This document shows positions 50,730 through 60,192 of a DNA stretch of 64,000 nucleotides, in pieces. The stretch spans positions 1 to 64,000 of the forward strand of contig JADJMO010000035.1 in NCBI GenBank assembly GCA_016709545.1, in the 5' to 3' direction. The position numbers and the translations under genes are program-made. Source of the DNA: Myxococcales bacterium. GTDB lineage: Bacteria; Myxococcota_A; Polyangia; Polyangiales; JADJMO01. Every line of letters starts with the position of its first letter. Positions within the stretch are counted from its first letter, which is position 1. The notes under the pieces were generated by a model. It worked only from the letters and a program-made list of their open reading frames with translations, had not been told where the DNA came from and did no database searches.

Positions 50730-53720
50730 ATGCGCTGGTGGGTCTCCTTCGTCGCCTTCGGGTCGTTGCCGCTGTCGTTCTTCTCGTGCGCTCCCGCCGT
50801 GAACGGACCTTCCGTCGTCGGACCGGCGCCTTCGGCATCGACGTCGGCGTCGGCGTCGTCGAGCGCGCTCGCCGGGGGCGCGGTCTCGGGCGTGACGGGC
50901 GGAGGCAAGGTCCCGATGGTGCTGTTCCCGCTCGGCTTCGACCCGGCCGAGGAGCGGGCGCTCGGCGCGGGCGAGAAGCTCTACGTGGGCGACGGCGGCG
51001 AGCGCTGGATCGTCCGCGAGAAGGAGGGCTCGCCGATGCAGCACGAGGCCGCCAAGCAGCTCGCCCCCGAGTCGCTGGTCGCCGCGCGGCAGGTGCCCGA
51101 GGGCTGGGTGTTCCTCGGCGTGACCGGCACGGTGTTCACGGCGAAGACCCCGCTCGGCCCGCTCGACTCGCAGCGCCCCGCGCCCAAGGCGTTTCGCGCG
51201 GTCAGCGCCGGCAAGGACGCGTTCGTCGGGCTCACGGCGAGCGGCGAGCTCCACCGTTCGGTCGATCGCGGCAAGACCTGGAGCGAGGTGGCGTTGCCGA
51301 GCAAGCGCGCGACGTCGCTCCTGCTCTCGAGCGTCGGGCAAGGGCTCGTGCTCGCGCCGCCGCTCGTCTTCGCGACCATGGACGACGGCGCGACGTTCGC
51401 GCGCGTGGCGAGCCCGATCGGAGCGATGCGCCTGCGCCTCGGTCAGAACGAGTCGGTCGTGGTCGAGGGGCTCGGGTTCACCACGCCCGCGAAGCCGGGC
51501 GGACCGCCGCGGCTCTCGAACTACGCGACCGGCGCGCTCGAGGCCGGGCCCAAGATCACCGGCGAGACCAAGGGCGGGCGCACGCTGTATTTCCCCTACG
51601 ACGGGCCGCACCTCGCGCACGCCTCCGCGATCGCCGACGGCAAGGCCGCGCTCGCGGCCGGCGTCGTGTACGAGCCGTTCGTCGACTCGAGCGGAGACGT
51701 CCCCTGGTGGCGCCTCTCGACCTACGAGCTCGGGCAGTCGCCGTCGATCTCCACGCTCGGCCTGCCGCCGGCGTGCGCCGACGCGTTCGCCTCGTCGGCC
51801 GGCGCGCTCGCGCTGGTCGCCTGCGTCGCCGACGCCGACCCGGACAAACCGAACAGCAAGCCGCAGCTGATCGTCACCCGCACCGAGGACCGCGGCAAGA
51901 CGTGGGCGGCCGAGCCGCTGGTCGAGTTCGAGGGCTCGCTCAAGCGCGTGCGCGCGATCGGCAAGACGGCGGTGCTCCTCGAGACCGACTACTCCGCGCC
52001 GGCGCCGCACGGGCTGTGGATCCGCGCCGGCAAGGCCAAGCCCGTGCGCGTCGATCTCAAGCTCGGCAAGGACGAAGCAGCGCCGAATTTTGCGCAAATC
52101 GTGGCCTCCGACGACGGCAGCCGCGTCTTCGCCACCGGGGCGCGCACGACCAAGAATGCCGACGGCGACGAGGTGACCAAGCAGCACCTCTGGGTGTCGA
52201 AGGACGGCGGTCGCACCTTCACGAGCAAGCCGCTGCCCGACCCCGAGGACGTGATCGTCGCCGAGCCAATGTCGCTGCAGGTCGAGGGCACGACCGCGAC
52301 CCTGATCGTGCCCTACGACCAGCGCATGGTGCGCTACGCGACCAAGGACGACGGCGCCACCTTCGACCGCGCGTTCGTCGACCTCGAGGCCGACCAGATC
52401 TCGATGGCCGGCGACCGCGGCCTCGCGACGAGTGCGGGCAAGGCGTTCGAGACGATCGACGGCGGCCGCACCTGGACCAAGGTGACCATGCCCACGCGGC
52501 GCCGCTTCGGGTTCGACGCGATCGCGTGCGCCAAGGCCGGCTGCGTGCTCGGCGACCGCGGCGTGCGGCTCGGCTGGGAGGTGAGCGGTCCGGCCGACGT
52601 GAAGCCATGGAAGCCCGAGTCTCCGACCGCGTCGTCCCCGAAGCCCAAGGCCGGACCGCCGATCGCGTGCACGACCGGGATCAAGCCCGCCAAACTCGGT
52701 GCCCTCGAGCAGCTGCAGTGGAGCGACCGCCGCGTGTTCGGCGTGCAGCGCGGCGAAGACGGCGCGTTCGACGTGGTGATCGCCGAGGCCAACGCGGCCG
52801 GTGAGGCCGCGACGCGGGTCGCGACGCTGTTCGGCAAGGGAAAGGCCAAAGCCAAGTACAGCTCGGCGATCCAGGCCACGGTCGACGGCGTGCTGGTCGC
52901 CCGGGCGATCCCCTCGGACACCGGCGGCCCCACCGACGTCGAGGTCGCGTTCTTCACGGCCGCCACCGGCAAGGTCACGACGGCCACCCTCCCGAAGGCC
53001 GTCACCTTCCCGAAGCCCGTCGGCAAGAAGCCGCCGGTCACCCGGCTCGAGCTGCGTGCGGTCGTGGTCGCGGGCTTCGGCGCGTGGGCCTTCGTCGGCG
53101 ACAAGCTCCACGCGATCGGCGTCAACGGCAAGGTCAGCAACCCGCCGCTGCCGGAGAAGATGCCGGTGGGGGAGAACTACCTCGGCGTGCGCGGAGTCGG
53201 CGTCACGCACCTCGTGGCCTTCCACCCCATCGCTGCCGGGCTCACCGCGTTCGTCGGCGCGCTCGACGACAGCGGCAAGGCGTTCTCGTCGACCGCCTAC
53301 GGCCTCGCCGCCGACGCGATCGGCGCTTACGGCGTCACCACGCTCGCCGGGGCGCCTTACCTCACGGTCTCGATCAAGGCGACCGAGGGCACCGAGGGTC
53401 ACGCCTACGCGCTGCGCATCGACGCCAAGGGCACCGGCGATCCGCTCCCGCTGATCGCCGCGAGCCCGCTCGCTGCGTGCGCCGGCAACGACCCGGGGTT
53501 GTCGTGGGACCAGCGCTCGGTGTCGGGCGTCACGGTCGACGGCAAGCCGCGCTGGGGCAACTTCGACCTCGTGATGCGCGGGACCGACAAGGCCTGCGTC
53601 GCCGGGCTCGTGCAGCCGGGCAGCGAGGGTCTTTCGGCGAGCCTCGCGACCGGTGGCGTCGTGCTCAAGCGCGTCGGCAAGGACCTCGAGGCGCGCGGCC
53701 TCAAGTGCAAGCTGCCGTGA
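50730..53720 (+). CDS. Lipoprotein with BNR/Ycf48-like beta-propeller
   Basis: The 996-residue protein begins MRWWVSFVAFGSLPLSFFSC, a lipoprotein signal. After a short Ser/Ala spacer it contains repeated propeller blades with Asp-box motifs S/T-x-D-x-G-x-T-W: SVDRGKTWSEV, TMDDGATFARV, TEDRGKTWAAE, SKDGGRTFTSK, KDDGATFDRA and TIDGGRTWTKV, as in sialidase/BNR and Ycf48 proteins. The final 300 residues form a second, less clear beta-domain. The role is unknown; such propellers bind glycans or proteins at the surface. The next gene starts within its stop (GTGA). Confidence 0.82.
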   Translation: MRWWVSFVAFGSLPLSFFSCAPAVNGPSVVGPAPSASTSASASSSALAGGAVSGVTGGGKVPMVLFPLGFDPAEERALGAGEKLYVGDGGERWIVREKEGSPMQHEAAKQLAPESLVAARQVPEGWVFLGVTGTVFTAKTPLGPLDSQRPAPKAFRAVSAGKDAFVGLTASGELHRSVDRGKTWSEVALPSKRATSLLLSSVGQGLVLAPPLVFATMDDGATFARVASPIGAMRLRLGQNESVVVEGLGFTTPAKPGGPPRLSNYATGALEAGPKITGETKGGRTLYFPYDGPHLAHASAIADGKAALAAGVVYEPFVDSSGDVPWWRLSTYELGQSPSISTLGLPPACADAFASSAGALALVACVADADPDKPNSKPQLIVTRTEDRGKTWAAEPLVEFEGSLKRVRAIGKTAVLLETDYSAPAPHGLWIRAGKAKPVRVDLKLGKDEAAPNFAQIVASDDGSRVFATGARTTKNADGDEVTKQHLWVSKDGGRTFTSKPLPDPEDVIVAEPMSLQVEGTTATLIVPYDQRMVRYATKDDGATFDRAFVDLEADQISMAGDRGLATSAGKAFETIDGGRTWTKVTMPTRRRFGFDAIACAKAGCVLGDRGVRLGWEVSGPADVKPWKPESPTASSPKPKAGPPIACTTGIKPAKLGALEQLQWSDRRVFGVQRGEDGAFDVVIAEANAAGEAATRVATLFGKGKAKAKYSSAIQATVDGVLVARAIPSDTGGPTDVEVAFFTAATGKVTTATLPKAVTFPKPVGKKPPVTRLELRAVVVAGFGAWAFVGDKLHAIGVNGKVSNPPLPEKMPVGENYLGVRGVGVTHLVAFHPIAAGLTAFVGALDDSGKAFSSTAYGLAADAIGAYGVTTLAGAPYLTVSIKATEGTEGHAYALRIDAKGTGDPLPLIAASPLAACAGNDPGLSWDQRSVSGVTVDGKPRWGNFDLVMRGTDKACVAGLVQPGSEGLSASLATGGVVLKRVGKDLEARGLKCKLP

Positions 53721-54214
53721 GGCTGGTCCGGCCCGTCGAGGACCACGAGATCGAGCTCGTCGCCGAGCGCATGCGCGCGACGCTGGTGGAGGTGCTCGGC
53801 GAGGCGCGCGGGCAGGCGATGTACACGATGGACTGGCTCCGCGATCGCGTGCGCTTCCACCTGGATCCGCGCCGCTCCACCGGCGCCGTGCTCGTCGCGG
53901 AGGAGGCGGGCGCCGTCGTGGGCCACACGATCGTGCGCGTGGAGTCCGACGGCACCGGCCTCTTCTCGACCACCTACGTCGTGCCTGCCGCGCGTCGCCG
54001 GGGGGTCGCCCAGGCCTTGCTCCTCGCCGGCGAGGCGTGGCTGTCCGCGCACCCGATCCGCGAGCTCGCGACGTGCACGGCCCGCGACAACGGACGCTTG
54101 ATCGGTCTGTTCCGCGCGCACGGGTACGAGGAGACCGACGCGACCGACGAGATGGTGCGCCTCGGCAAGCCCGCGACGCGGGGGGCAGGGGACGGCACAG
54201 ATCGGCAGCGTTGA
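53717..54214 (+). CDS. GNAT family N-acetyltransferase
   Basis: A 165-residue acetyltransferase of the GNAT fold. The acetyl-CoA motif A is TTYVVPAARRRGVAQALL (about residues 95-112; the R/Q-x-x-G-x-G/A pattern as RRRGVA), preceded by strand GAVVGHTIVRVE, and motif B is CTARDNGRLIGLFRAHGYEETD. The substrate is not predictable. The first 10 residues begin RLVRPVEDHEIELVAERM, typical of the family start. It is coupled to the propeller lipoprotein through a GTGA overlap. Confidence 0.88.
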   Translation: MRLVRPVEDHEIELVAERMRATLVEVLGEARGQAMYTMDWLRDRVRFHLDPRRSTGAVLVAEEAGAVVGHTIVRVESDGTGLFSTTYVVPAARRRGVAQALLLAGEAWLSAHPIRELATCTARDNGRLIGLFRAHGYEETDATDEMVRLGKPATRGAGDGTDRQR

Positions 54215-54276
54215 ACGCGCGAAAAGTGGGCGGCGGCGCATCGTCGCTGCGGCACGGCGCGTGCTCGGTGGTCGGC

Positions 54277-54915
54277 ATGATCTCCCGATTCCTTCCCTTC
54301 TGTTTCGTCGCTTCACTCGCCGCGTGCGGTGGCCAGACGTCCGTCGATCCCGGTACCGACGGCGCGGTCGACGGCGCCACCGACTCCGCGACCGACACCG
54401 CCGTCGTGGACACGGGCACCGACGTCGCGCCCGACACGAGCCCCGGCGGCTGTCCGGCGACGCAGCCGTTCTCCGGCCCCTGCTCGCCGGTCGGCCTCGA
54501 GTGCGGCTACGGCGACGATCCGCGTCCCGGGTGTCGACCGGTCGCGAAGTGCACCAGCAGCGGATGGTCGTCGGGCGTGGGCGCGTGTCCGCCTCCTCCG
54601 ACCACCACCTGCCCGACCACCCTCGCCGACGCCGAGGGCAAGGCGTGCACGGTGATCGGCGCGTACTGCACCTACGGCGAGCGCACGTGCGGGTGCGGCA
54701 ACTGCTTCGGTGGCCCTTGCGGCACCGACGCCAAGTGGGTCTGCGACCCCAAGAACGACGATCCGGCGTGCCCGGCCAAGCTGCCGAACCTCGGCGTCGC
54801 GTGCACGAAGGCGGGCTCGAAGTGCACCTACGGCAGCTGCGCGGTCGGCAACATCGCGGGCCGCGAGTGCACGGGCGGCGTGTGGGTCGACGTCCCGATG
54901 GCGTGCCCGGTGTAG
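54277..54915 (+). CDS. Cys-rich lipoprotein with Asp-rich spacer
   Basis: The 212-residue protein starts MISRFLPFCFVASLAACGG (lipobox LAAC), followed by an Asp/Thr/Ala-rich spacer of about 40 residues. The remainder has about 20 cysteines in a double repeat of the type LECGYGDDPRPGCRP / CTYGERTCGCGNC / CTYGSCAVGNIAGREC, each ending with a Trp-containing strand (WSSGVGACP, WVCDP, VWVDVPMACP). This is a common surface module of Myxococcota lipoproteins of unknown role. It starts 62 nt downstream of the acetyltransferase. Confidence 0.82.
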   Translation: MISRFLPFCFVASLAACGGQTSVDPGTDGAVDGATDSATDTAVVDTGTDVAPDTSPGGCPATQPFSGPCSPVGLECGYGDDPRPGCRPVAKCTSSGWSSGVGACPPPPTTTCPTTLADAEGKACTVIGAYCTYGERTCGCGNCFGGPCGTDAKWVCDPKNDDPACPAKLPNLGVACTKAGSKCTYGSCAVGNIAGRECTGGVWVDVPMACPV

Positions 54916-54919
54916 AGCC

Positions 54920-55060
54920 TCACCAGCGCCCAGACAGCCGACCGAGGCCGTGGACGAGCAGCGCCCACGTCACCACCACCGCTGCCACCAGCAGGAGCAA
55001 CGACGGTGCGTCGGCGGCCTGCTCCTCCTCACGGCTGCGGTAGGGGTGCACGCGTTCCAT
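54920..55060 (-). CDS. Small single-span membrane protein, possible
   Basis: A 46-residue frame, MERVHPYRSREEEQAADAPS, then one hydrophobic helix LLLLVAAVVVTWALLVHGLG and a short basic end. The charged N-terminus and helix would orient it with the N-terminus in the cytoplasm. It is convergent with the previous lipoprotein. ATG 55060 is used, with ATG 55093 as a possible longer start. No family is recognised and length limits certainty. Confidence 0.4.
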   Translation of the reverse strand: MERVHPYRSREEEQAADAPSLLLLVAAVVVTWALLVHGLGRLSGRW

Positions 55061-55186
55061 CGTACTCGTCGGCGAGGTGTATGACGGTGTCATCTCGAGG
55101 TGACGACCTCGTGCATACGGCGCTGCACTATTTCGCCGTGACGGCTCGCGGGCTGGCGCGGCACCGTTCATGATGGGGGCACCCCT

Positions 55187-57229
55187 GTGACCACTCCCTT
55201 TCGCGGTGCCCTCCTCGTCCTCACCTCCCTCGCGGTCGCCACCTTCGCCGCGTGCAACTCGGCCGATGGCGGCGTGGACGTCGTCGATCCCGGCACCGAC
55301 GGCGGCGGCGACGCTTCCCTGGACGGCGGCGGCTTCGACCCCGACGCGCTCGGCGACAAGAAGATCGTCAAGATCGACGTCACGCCCGCCGACCAGAAGC
55401 TCACCGTGAAGAACGGCGACACGAGCGCGGCTTCCATCTCGTACGTCGCGACGGCCACCCTCTCCGACGGCTCGACGCTGCCGCTCCCGAGCTGCACCTG
55501 GACCATCGACCGCATCGACCTCGGCAGCTTCACCGGCGCCACCTTCAAGGCGAGCGGCGGCGCGGGCGGCACCGGCAAGGTCACCTGCGCGGCGGTCGGT
55601 CTCACCGCGAGCACCTCGGTCAGCATCGAGCTCCGCGACGAGGTGGACTCGGGCAGCGGCCTCGACGACGCGAGCAAGAAGGACCTCCTGGCCGCCACCA
55701 CCAAGGACTCCTCGGTCACCAAGCTGCTCTACCCCTACGACGGCACGGTGTTCCCCCGCGGCCTGCCCTCGCCCGAGCTCATGTGGAACGGCGGCGCCGC
55801 GCCCGACGTGTACGCGATCACCCTCGAGGTGCCGGGCATGACCTTCACCTCGTTCGTGAAGCCCGGCGCCACGGCGCGCGCGACGCCCCCCAAGGACTCC
55901 TGGAACAAGCTCCTCGACACGGCCACGCCGAAGGACCCGCTGAAGGTCACCGTGCGGCGCCTCGCGGGCGGCGCGGGCGGCACCGCGTTCGTGAGCACCA
56001 CGCAGCAGTGGACCATCGCCGCGGCCAACCTCAAGGGCAGCATCTACTACTGGCGCATCAACGGCGGGAAGGTCGTGCGCATCAAGCCCGGTGCGAGCGC
56101 GCCCGAGGACTTCCTCAAGCTGAGCGGCGGTCGCACCTGCGTCGCCTGCCACAGCGTCTCGCACGACGGCTCGGCGCTCGTCGCCACCTACGACGGCGCG
56201 CCGCGCCCCGCGGGCGTGTTCACGCCGACGACCGGCGCCGAGAAGGCGGCGGTGCCCGACACGCTGTTCACGGCGGTGTACCCCGACGGCTCCACCATGG
56301 TCGCGACCCACGAGGGCACCGCGCCCACGCTGCACAACGCGGCCGGCGGCTCCCTCGAGCCGAGCGGACTCGGCGCGTTCGGCGCGAGCGTCTCGCACGC
56401 CGCGTTCTCGCCCGACGGCAAGTGGATCGCCTACGCGAACCGCAAGGACGGCAACTGGGCCGACTTCAACCAGAGCGACCTCATGATCGCGCCGTTCGAC
56501 ATCGGGTCGAAGAAGTTCGGCGCGCCCAAGGTGCTGCGCGCCAGCGGCGGCCGCACGCTCACGTATCCGTCGTTCTCGCCGGACTCGCAGTACCTGGTCT
56601 ACATGGACTCGACCCAGTCCACCCGGCCCGGCAAGGGCAACCTGCACTTCATGAAGGCCGACGGCACGGCCGACATCGCGCTCGACACGCTCAACAAGGC
56701 GGGCCTCGCGACCGAGGACCTCTCGCTCAACTTCGAGCCCACGTTCGGGCCGGTGCTCGCCGGCGGTTACTACTGGGTCGTGTTCGTCTCGACGCGCCAG
56801 TACGGAAACCGCCTCAACAAGACCTACGACGCGTTCCGCGACGTGTGCGGCAAGGACGGCTGGGACAAGACCCCGTGCCGCAACAAGCAGCTGTGGGTCG
56901 CCGCCATCGACGCCTCGCCCACGGCCGGCAAGGACCCGAGCCACGCCGCGTTCTGGCTCCCCGGCCAGGACATCGCCGACCAGAACATGCGCGGCTACTG
57001 GGCGCTCGACCCCTGCAAGAACCTCGGCGAGGGCTGCGACGCGGGCTTCGAGTGCTGCGACGGCACCTGCAAGGCCGAGAGCGCTGGCGCGCCCAAGAAG
57101 TGCGTGAAGCCGCCGCCCGGCAAGTGCAAGGACACCGGCGACAAGTGCGAGACGAGCAAGGACTGCTGCGACGAGCCGCTCGGCATCGAGTGCGTCGGCG
57201 GCGTCTGCGCGAGCAAGCGCCCCGCCTGA
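55187..57229 (+). CDS. Lipoprotein beta-propeller with haem c binding motif
   Basis: The 680-residue protein begins GTG 55187 with MTTPFRGALLVLTSLAVATFAAC, a lipoprotein signal, then an Asp/Gly-rich spacer. Residues 50-150 look like an Ig-like domain (KIDVTPADQKLTVKNGDTSAASISYVATATL). A haem c site, GGRTCVACHSVSHDGS, with C318-x-x-C321-H322, precedes TolB/PD40-like propeller blades (FSPDGKWIAYANRKDG, FSPDSQYLVYMDS). The C-terminal 90 residues are two Cys-rich knots (GEGCDAGFECCDGTC, DKCETSKDCCDEPLGIEC). Electron transfer or sensing at the surface is possible; not shown. Confidence 0.82.
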   Translation: MTTPFRGALLVLTSLAVATFAACNSADGGVDVVDPGTDGGGDASLDGGGFDPDALGDKKIVKIDVTPADQKLTVKNGDTSAASISYVATATLSDGSTLPLPSCTWTIDRIDLGSFTGATFKASGGAGGTGKVTCAAVGLTASTSVSIELRDEVDSGSGLDDASKKDLLAATTKDSSVTKLLYPYDGTVFPRGLPSPELMWNGGAAPDVYAITLEVPGMTFTSFVKPGATARATPPKDSWNKLLDTATPKDPLKVTVRRLAGGAGGTAFVSTTQQWTIAAANLKGSIYYWRINGGKVVRIKPGASAPEDFLKLSGGRTCVACHSVSHDGSALVATYDGAPRPAGVFTPTTGAEKAAVPDTLFTAVYPDGSTMVATHEGTAPTLHNAAGGSLEPSGLGAFGASVSHAAFSPDGKWIAYANRKDGNWADFNQSDLMIAPFDIGSKKFGAPKVLRASGGRTLTYPSFSPDSQYLVYMDSTQSTRPGKGNLHFMKADGTADIALDTLNKAGLATEDLSLNFEPTFGPVLAGGYYWVVFVSTRQYGNRLNKTYDAFRDVCGKDGWDKTPCRNKQLWVAAIDASPTAGKDPSHAAFWLPGQDIADQNMRGYWALDPCKNLGEGCDAGFECCDGTCKAESAGAPKKCVKPPPGKCKDTGDKCETSKDCCDEPLGIECVGGVCASKRPA

Positions 57230-57239
57230 GCCCGGCGCC

Positions 57240-57422
57240 GTGTGCATCCCCCCGCAGGCCCTGCTCGCCGGCGTGCTGCGCCGCATGCGCGACGAGGGCT
57301 ACGTCCCACCCGACGCCGAGCTCCGCGCGCTGCTCGGCGCCGGCGTGCGACCGACCGACCCGCCCGAAGGCCACCCGCTGCGCGAGCGCCTCGCCACGCT
57401 CACGCCGCTGCCCAGACGCTGA
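57240..57422 (+). CDS. Small hypothetical protein
   Basis: A 60-residue frame from GTG 57240, 10 nt after the propeller lipoprotein stop: MCIPPQALLAGVLRRMRDEG, then PPDAELRALLGAGVRPTDPPE and a basic end. It has two short predicted helices and no signal. It is convergent with the VanY/3D gene, 7 nt between stops. Its frame shows the strong third-position GC bias of real genes, but this is weak evidence at this length. Confidence 0.4.
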   Translation: MCIPPQALLAGVLRRMRDEGYVPPDAELRALLGAGVRPTDPPEGHPLRERLATLTPLPRR

Positions 57423-57429
57423 GCGCCAG

Positions 57430-58800
57430 CTACTTGCAGGTCGCGGGGACCAGCGTGATGTTCGACAGCCCGAGCGCCGCGTTCAGCGACTTGTAGGCCG
57501 CCTTGTCCTTCACGAAGAAGTCGATGTGGTTGCCCTTGATGGCGCCGCCCGTGTCGTCGGCCAGCAGGTAGCCGTCGTGCGTCGAGCCGTCCGGCATCGT
57601 CTTGCCGGCGAGCTCGGGTGAGTAGAGCCGCGTGCCGAGGGCGATCACCGAGGGGTCGACCGCGATCGAGTGGTAGGGCTGCAGCGCGCGCCCCGCAGCG
57701 CCGCGCCCCGTCGTGTACTTGGCGTCGAGCTCCGCGTAGCAGTCGTACTCCGAGTGCACGCACGACCCGGCCCAGTTGAGCGCGCGCCCGTCGGTCAGGC
57801 GGCCGGTGCCCTCGAGGCGCATCGCCTTGGCGAACTTGGGCGTCACGGTGGCGAGCACCGCGCCGCTGCGCGAGTAGATGGGCACGGTCTTGGCGCCGCT
57901 GAAATCCGACTCGACCGCGATGTAGTAGTAGGTGAGCTTGAACGTGCCGAGCGCCGCGCAGTCCGGCTTGCTCGCGGGCGTGGGCTCCGGCTCCTTGCTG
58001 TCCTTGGAGCTGCCCGCGCAGGTCGGCGCGCGCAGGTCGGCGAGGTCGCACCAGTAGGGGGCGCACACCTGCTTGCTCGCGATGCACGCGCTCACGTCGG
58101 TGTGCGAGGCGTCGTGGCCGCTCTCGCAGCCCTCGCCCGGGAACAGGTCGGCGGTGGTGACGTTGGTGAGGTACTCGAGCGGCGCGGCGTTGCCCTTCGC
58201 CGGCTGGACGACCTTGGCGGTGGCGCAGCTCTCGGGCACGCCGATCGGGAAGCCCGCGGCGGGCGACTTGCGGATGCGCGCTTCGGTGTCGGCGCCGTAC
58301 TTGCCGTCCTCGCCGATCTTGTCCTCGGGGTGGTTGCGGTTCCACAGCCGCTGGAACGCGAGCACGTCCTGCCCGCGCAGGTCGACCGCGCCCGCGCCGA
58401 CGTAGTCGAAGTGCACCGGGTCCTTGCTCCCGAGCCAGCGGAAGCCCTCGGCCTCGAGCGCCGCGCGCCAGCTCGACGCGTCCTGCACGTCGAGCGCGAT
58501 CCCCGTCTCGTGGTTGCTCGCGCCGGGGCGTGCCCATGCCTTGATGCCGCACTCGGGGCGGCTCCCCACGCGCGAGATGAAGTACTGCTGCGCGACGGTG
58601 CGGAACATGTGGTTGACGTGCAGCCGCGCGCCCTTGCGCGCCGCGACCGCGCGCACGAGCGCCTCGGCGGCGGGCTTCTCGAGGTAGGGGTTCGGCGTGC
58701 CGCTCGTGTCGAGCGCGCCACCGCCGGGCACCTTGACCATCATGTCGGGCTTCACGCAACGCGACAGCTCGTCGAGGATCTGCAGCGACAGCCCGCGCAC
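57430..58800 (-). CDS. VanY-like D,D-carboxypeptidase plus 3D domain protein (downstream half after in-frame stop)
   Basis: Residues 1-160 hold a VanY/M15 peptidase domain: HVNHMFRTVAQQYFIS, SNHETGIALDVQD (SxHxxGxAxD) and KDPVHFDYV (zinc His). A peptidoglycan-binding-like helix bundle follows (DVLAFQRLWNRNHPEDKIGEDGKYGADTE split by loops), and the last 190 residues are a 3D (double-psi beta-barrel) domain with VIALGTRLYSPEL and ADDTGGAIKGNHIDFFV, seen in lytic transglycosylases. It acts on peptidoglycan. Upstream, the same frame continues through a TAG (58849-58851) into the lipoprotein gene, so the start GTG at 58800 may be false. Confidence 0.75.
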   Translation of the reverse strand: MRGLSLQILDELSRCVKPDMMVKVPGGGALDTSGTPNPYLEKPAAEALVRAVAARKGARLHVNHMFRTVAQQYFISRVGSRPECGIKAWARPGASNHETGIALDVQDASSWRAALEAEGFRWLGSKDPVHFDYVGAGAVDLRGQDVLAFQRLWNRNHPEDKIGEDGKYGADTEARIRKSPAAGFPIGVPESCATAKVVQPAKGNAAPLEYLTNVTTADLFPGEGCESGHDASHTDVSACIASKQVCAPYWCDLADLRAPTCAGSSKDSKEPEPTPASKPDCAALGTFKLTYYYIAVESDFSGAKTVPIYSRSGAVLATVTPKFAKAMRLEGTGRLTDGRALNWAGSCVHSEYDCYAELDAKYTTGRGAAGRALQPYHSIAVDPSVIALGTRLYSPELAGKTMPDGSTHDGYLLADDTGGAIKGNHIDFFVKDKAAYKSLNAALGLSNITLVPATCK

Positions 58801-58848
58801 GGCCTCGCTCGAGCAGCCACCCTTGGCGATGGCGTCGTCGACGGAGCC

Positions 58849-60192
58849 CTAGGTCGAGATCGCGGCGGGCGGCGGCTTGCTCTGACCACCGGTGATGGCG
58901 AACGAGCCCTTCTGCGAGCCGGTGTGCGTGTCGGTCGTGAGGTCCCAGGTGTCCTTCGAGGTCTTGACCAGGCTCGGGAGCTTGTCCCAGTTGCGGTCGC
59001 CGATCCTGCAGATCGCGCGGCGAGGCCCGACCTCGACCGGCAGCGAGTTGACCGTGCCCTGCGAGGTGATCTCGACGAACACGCAGGCGTCCTTGGTGAT
59101 CACCTTGCTCGCCGGCGCCTTGCCGCGCGGCCCGGGGATCTGGACGATCGCCTTGCTCGCGTCGACCGGCGAGGAGGCGTCGCCCTCTGGGGCGCAGCCG
59201 AGCTTGGACGCGAAGGGGATCGTGCCGCTCGGGCAGTCGACGCAAGAGACACCGCCCTTGCCATCGCTGACGCGGTAGGTGCCGTGCACGCCGTCGGTCG
59301 ACGAAGCGAAGCAGGTCGTCTCGCTCGCGGACGCGGGCCGCGCCGCCCAGGTGTCGTCTTCGGCGGGGGGCAGCACGAGCGCCTTCTCGCACTTGAGGAA
59401 GTCGAGCACGGGCTCGAGCCCCGACGTGTCGAGCAGCGCCTTCTCGCAGGTGCCACACGCCTTGAAGGCATCGCTCGAGGAGGGGTCGTCGATGGCCGCC
59501 GACGCGCACGGCAGGCAGCCCATGATCTTCTTGCCGAGCGAGGAGAGCGCCGCCTTGACGGCCTTCTTGCCCTCGCCGTCGCACGTGCCGAGCGAGGCCC
59601 CCCCGGTGTCCTTCGAGGAGAGGCCGGGGCCCGTGAAAGCCTTGCCCGTCGGCGACACGCCGGACTCGGCGAGCGTGGTCAGCACCGAGCCCAGCACCTC
59701 GAGCCGCTCGTCCTCGTCGAGGCGGCCGGCGTTCGAGTACCGCACGTCGCTGCCCTCGAACACGCGCGCGATGTCGTTCGCGTCGTGCTCTTGCTCCATG
59801 CCGAGCCAGCGCGTGAGGTCGACGATGACGCGCCCCTCGACCTTCGGCTTGCCGGCCGCGTCGTGTCCGTAGAAGGCCAGGGCGACCCGCGTCGCGTCGC
59901 TCGACGACAGATCGGCGGTGGCCTCGGTGCCGAGGTCGTCGAGCAGATCGAACTCGATCTCCCACCAGCTCACCCCGTAGGCCTTGGCCACCGCGTCGGT
60001 GGGCTTGGCGTCGAGGATCACGAGGTTCACCGTGCCGCTCCCGCTCAGCGAAGGTGCGCGCGGGTCGTCGATCGGCGGCGGGTCGCCCGCGGGCGCGTCG
60101 CTGTCGCCACCACCTCCACACGCGATGAAAGCAGTGCTCGCGAGGGTCAGCGGCAGGAGCAAGCGGAGGAAGCCACGCATTCCTTCACCCAT
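58849..60192 (-). CDS. Lipoprotein of unknown family, upstream half of a VanY/3D protein
   Basis: The 447-residue protein has a lipoprotein-type signal (LRLLLPLTLASTAFIACGG) and a short Asp/Pro spacer. Residues 45-250 are mostly helical, with Cys pairs (GCLPCASA, ACGTCEKALL, CVDCPSG), then a region with SKVITKDACVFVEITSQGTVNSLP. It ends at TAG 58849, but the same frame continues as GSVDDAIAKGGCSSEAVRGL into the VanY/3D coding sequence with no frame change. The two were probably one protein of about 920 residues. Function of this half is unknown. Confidence 0.7.
   Translation of the reverse strand: MGEGMRGFLRLLLPLTLASTAFIACGGGGDSDAPAGDPPPIDDPRAPSLSGSGTVNLVILDAKPTDAVAKAYGVSWWEIEFDLLDDLGTEATADLSSSDATRVALAFYGHDAAGKPKVEGRVIVDLTRWLGMEQEHDANDIARVFEGSDVRYSNAGRLDEDERLEVLGSVLTTLAESGVSPTGKAFTGPGLSSKDTGGASLGTCDGEGKKAVKAALSSLGKKIMGCLPCASAAIDDPSSSDAFKACGTCEKALLDTSGLEPVLDFLKCEKALVLPPAEDDTWAARPASASETTCFASSTDGVHGTYRVSDGKGGVSCVDCPSGTIPFASKLGCAPEGDASSPVDASKAIVQIPGPRGKAPASKVITKDACVFVEITSQGTVNSLPVEVGPRRAICRIGDRNWDKLPSLVKTSKDTWDLTTDTHTGSQKGSFAITGGQSKPPPAAIST

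Noticed and set aside
50676..54437. Upstream extension of the fumarase frame to over 1800 codons
   Set aside because: The extension lies antisense to the propeller lipoprotein and acetyltransferase genes; the family start MADFQFADML is at 50675.
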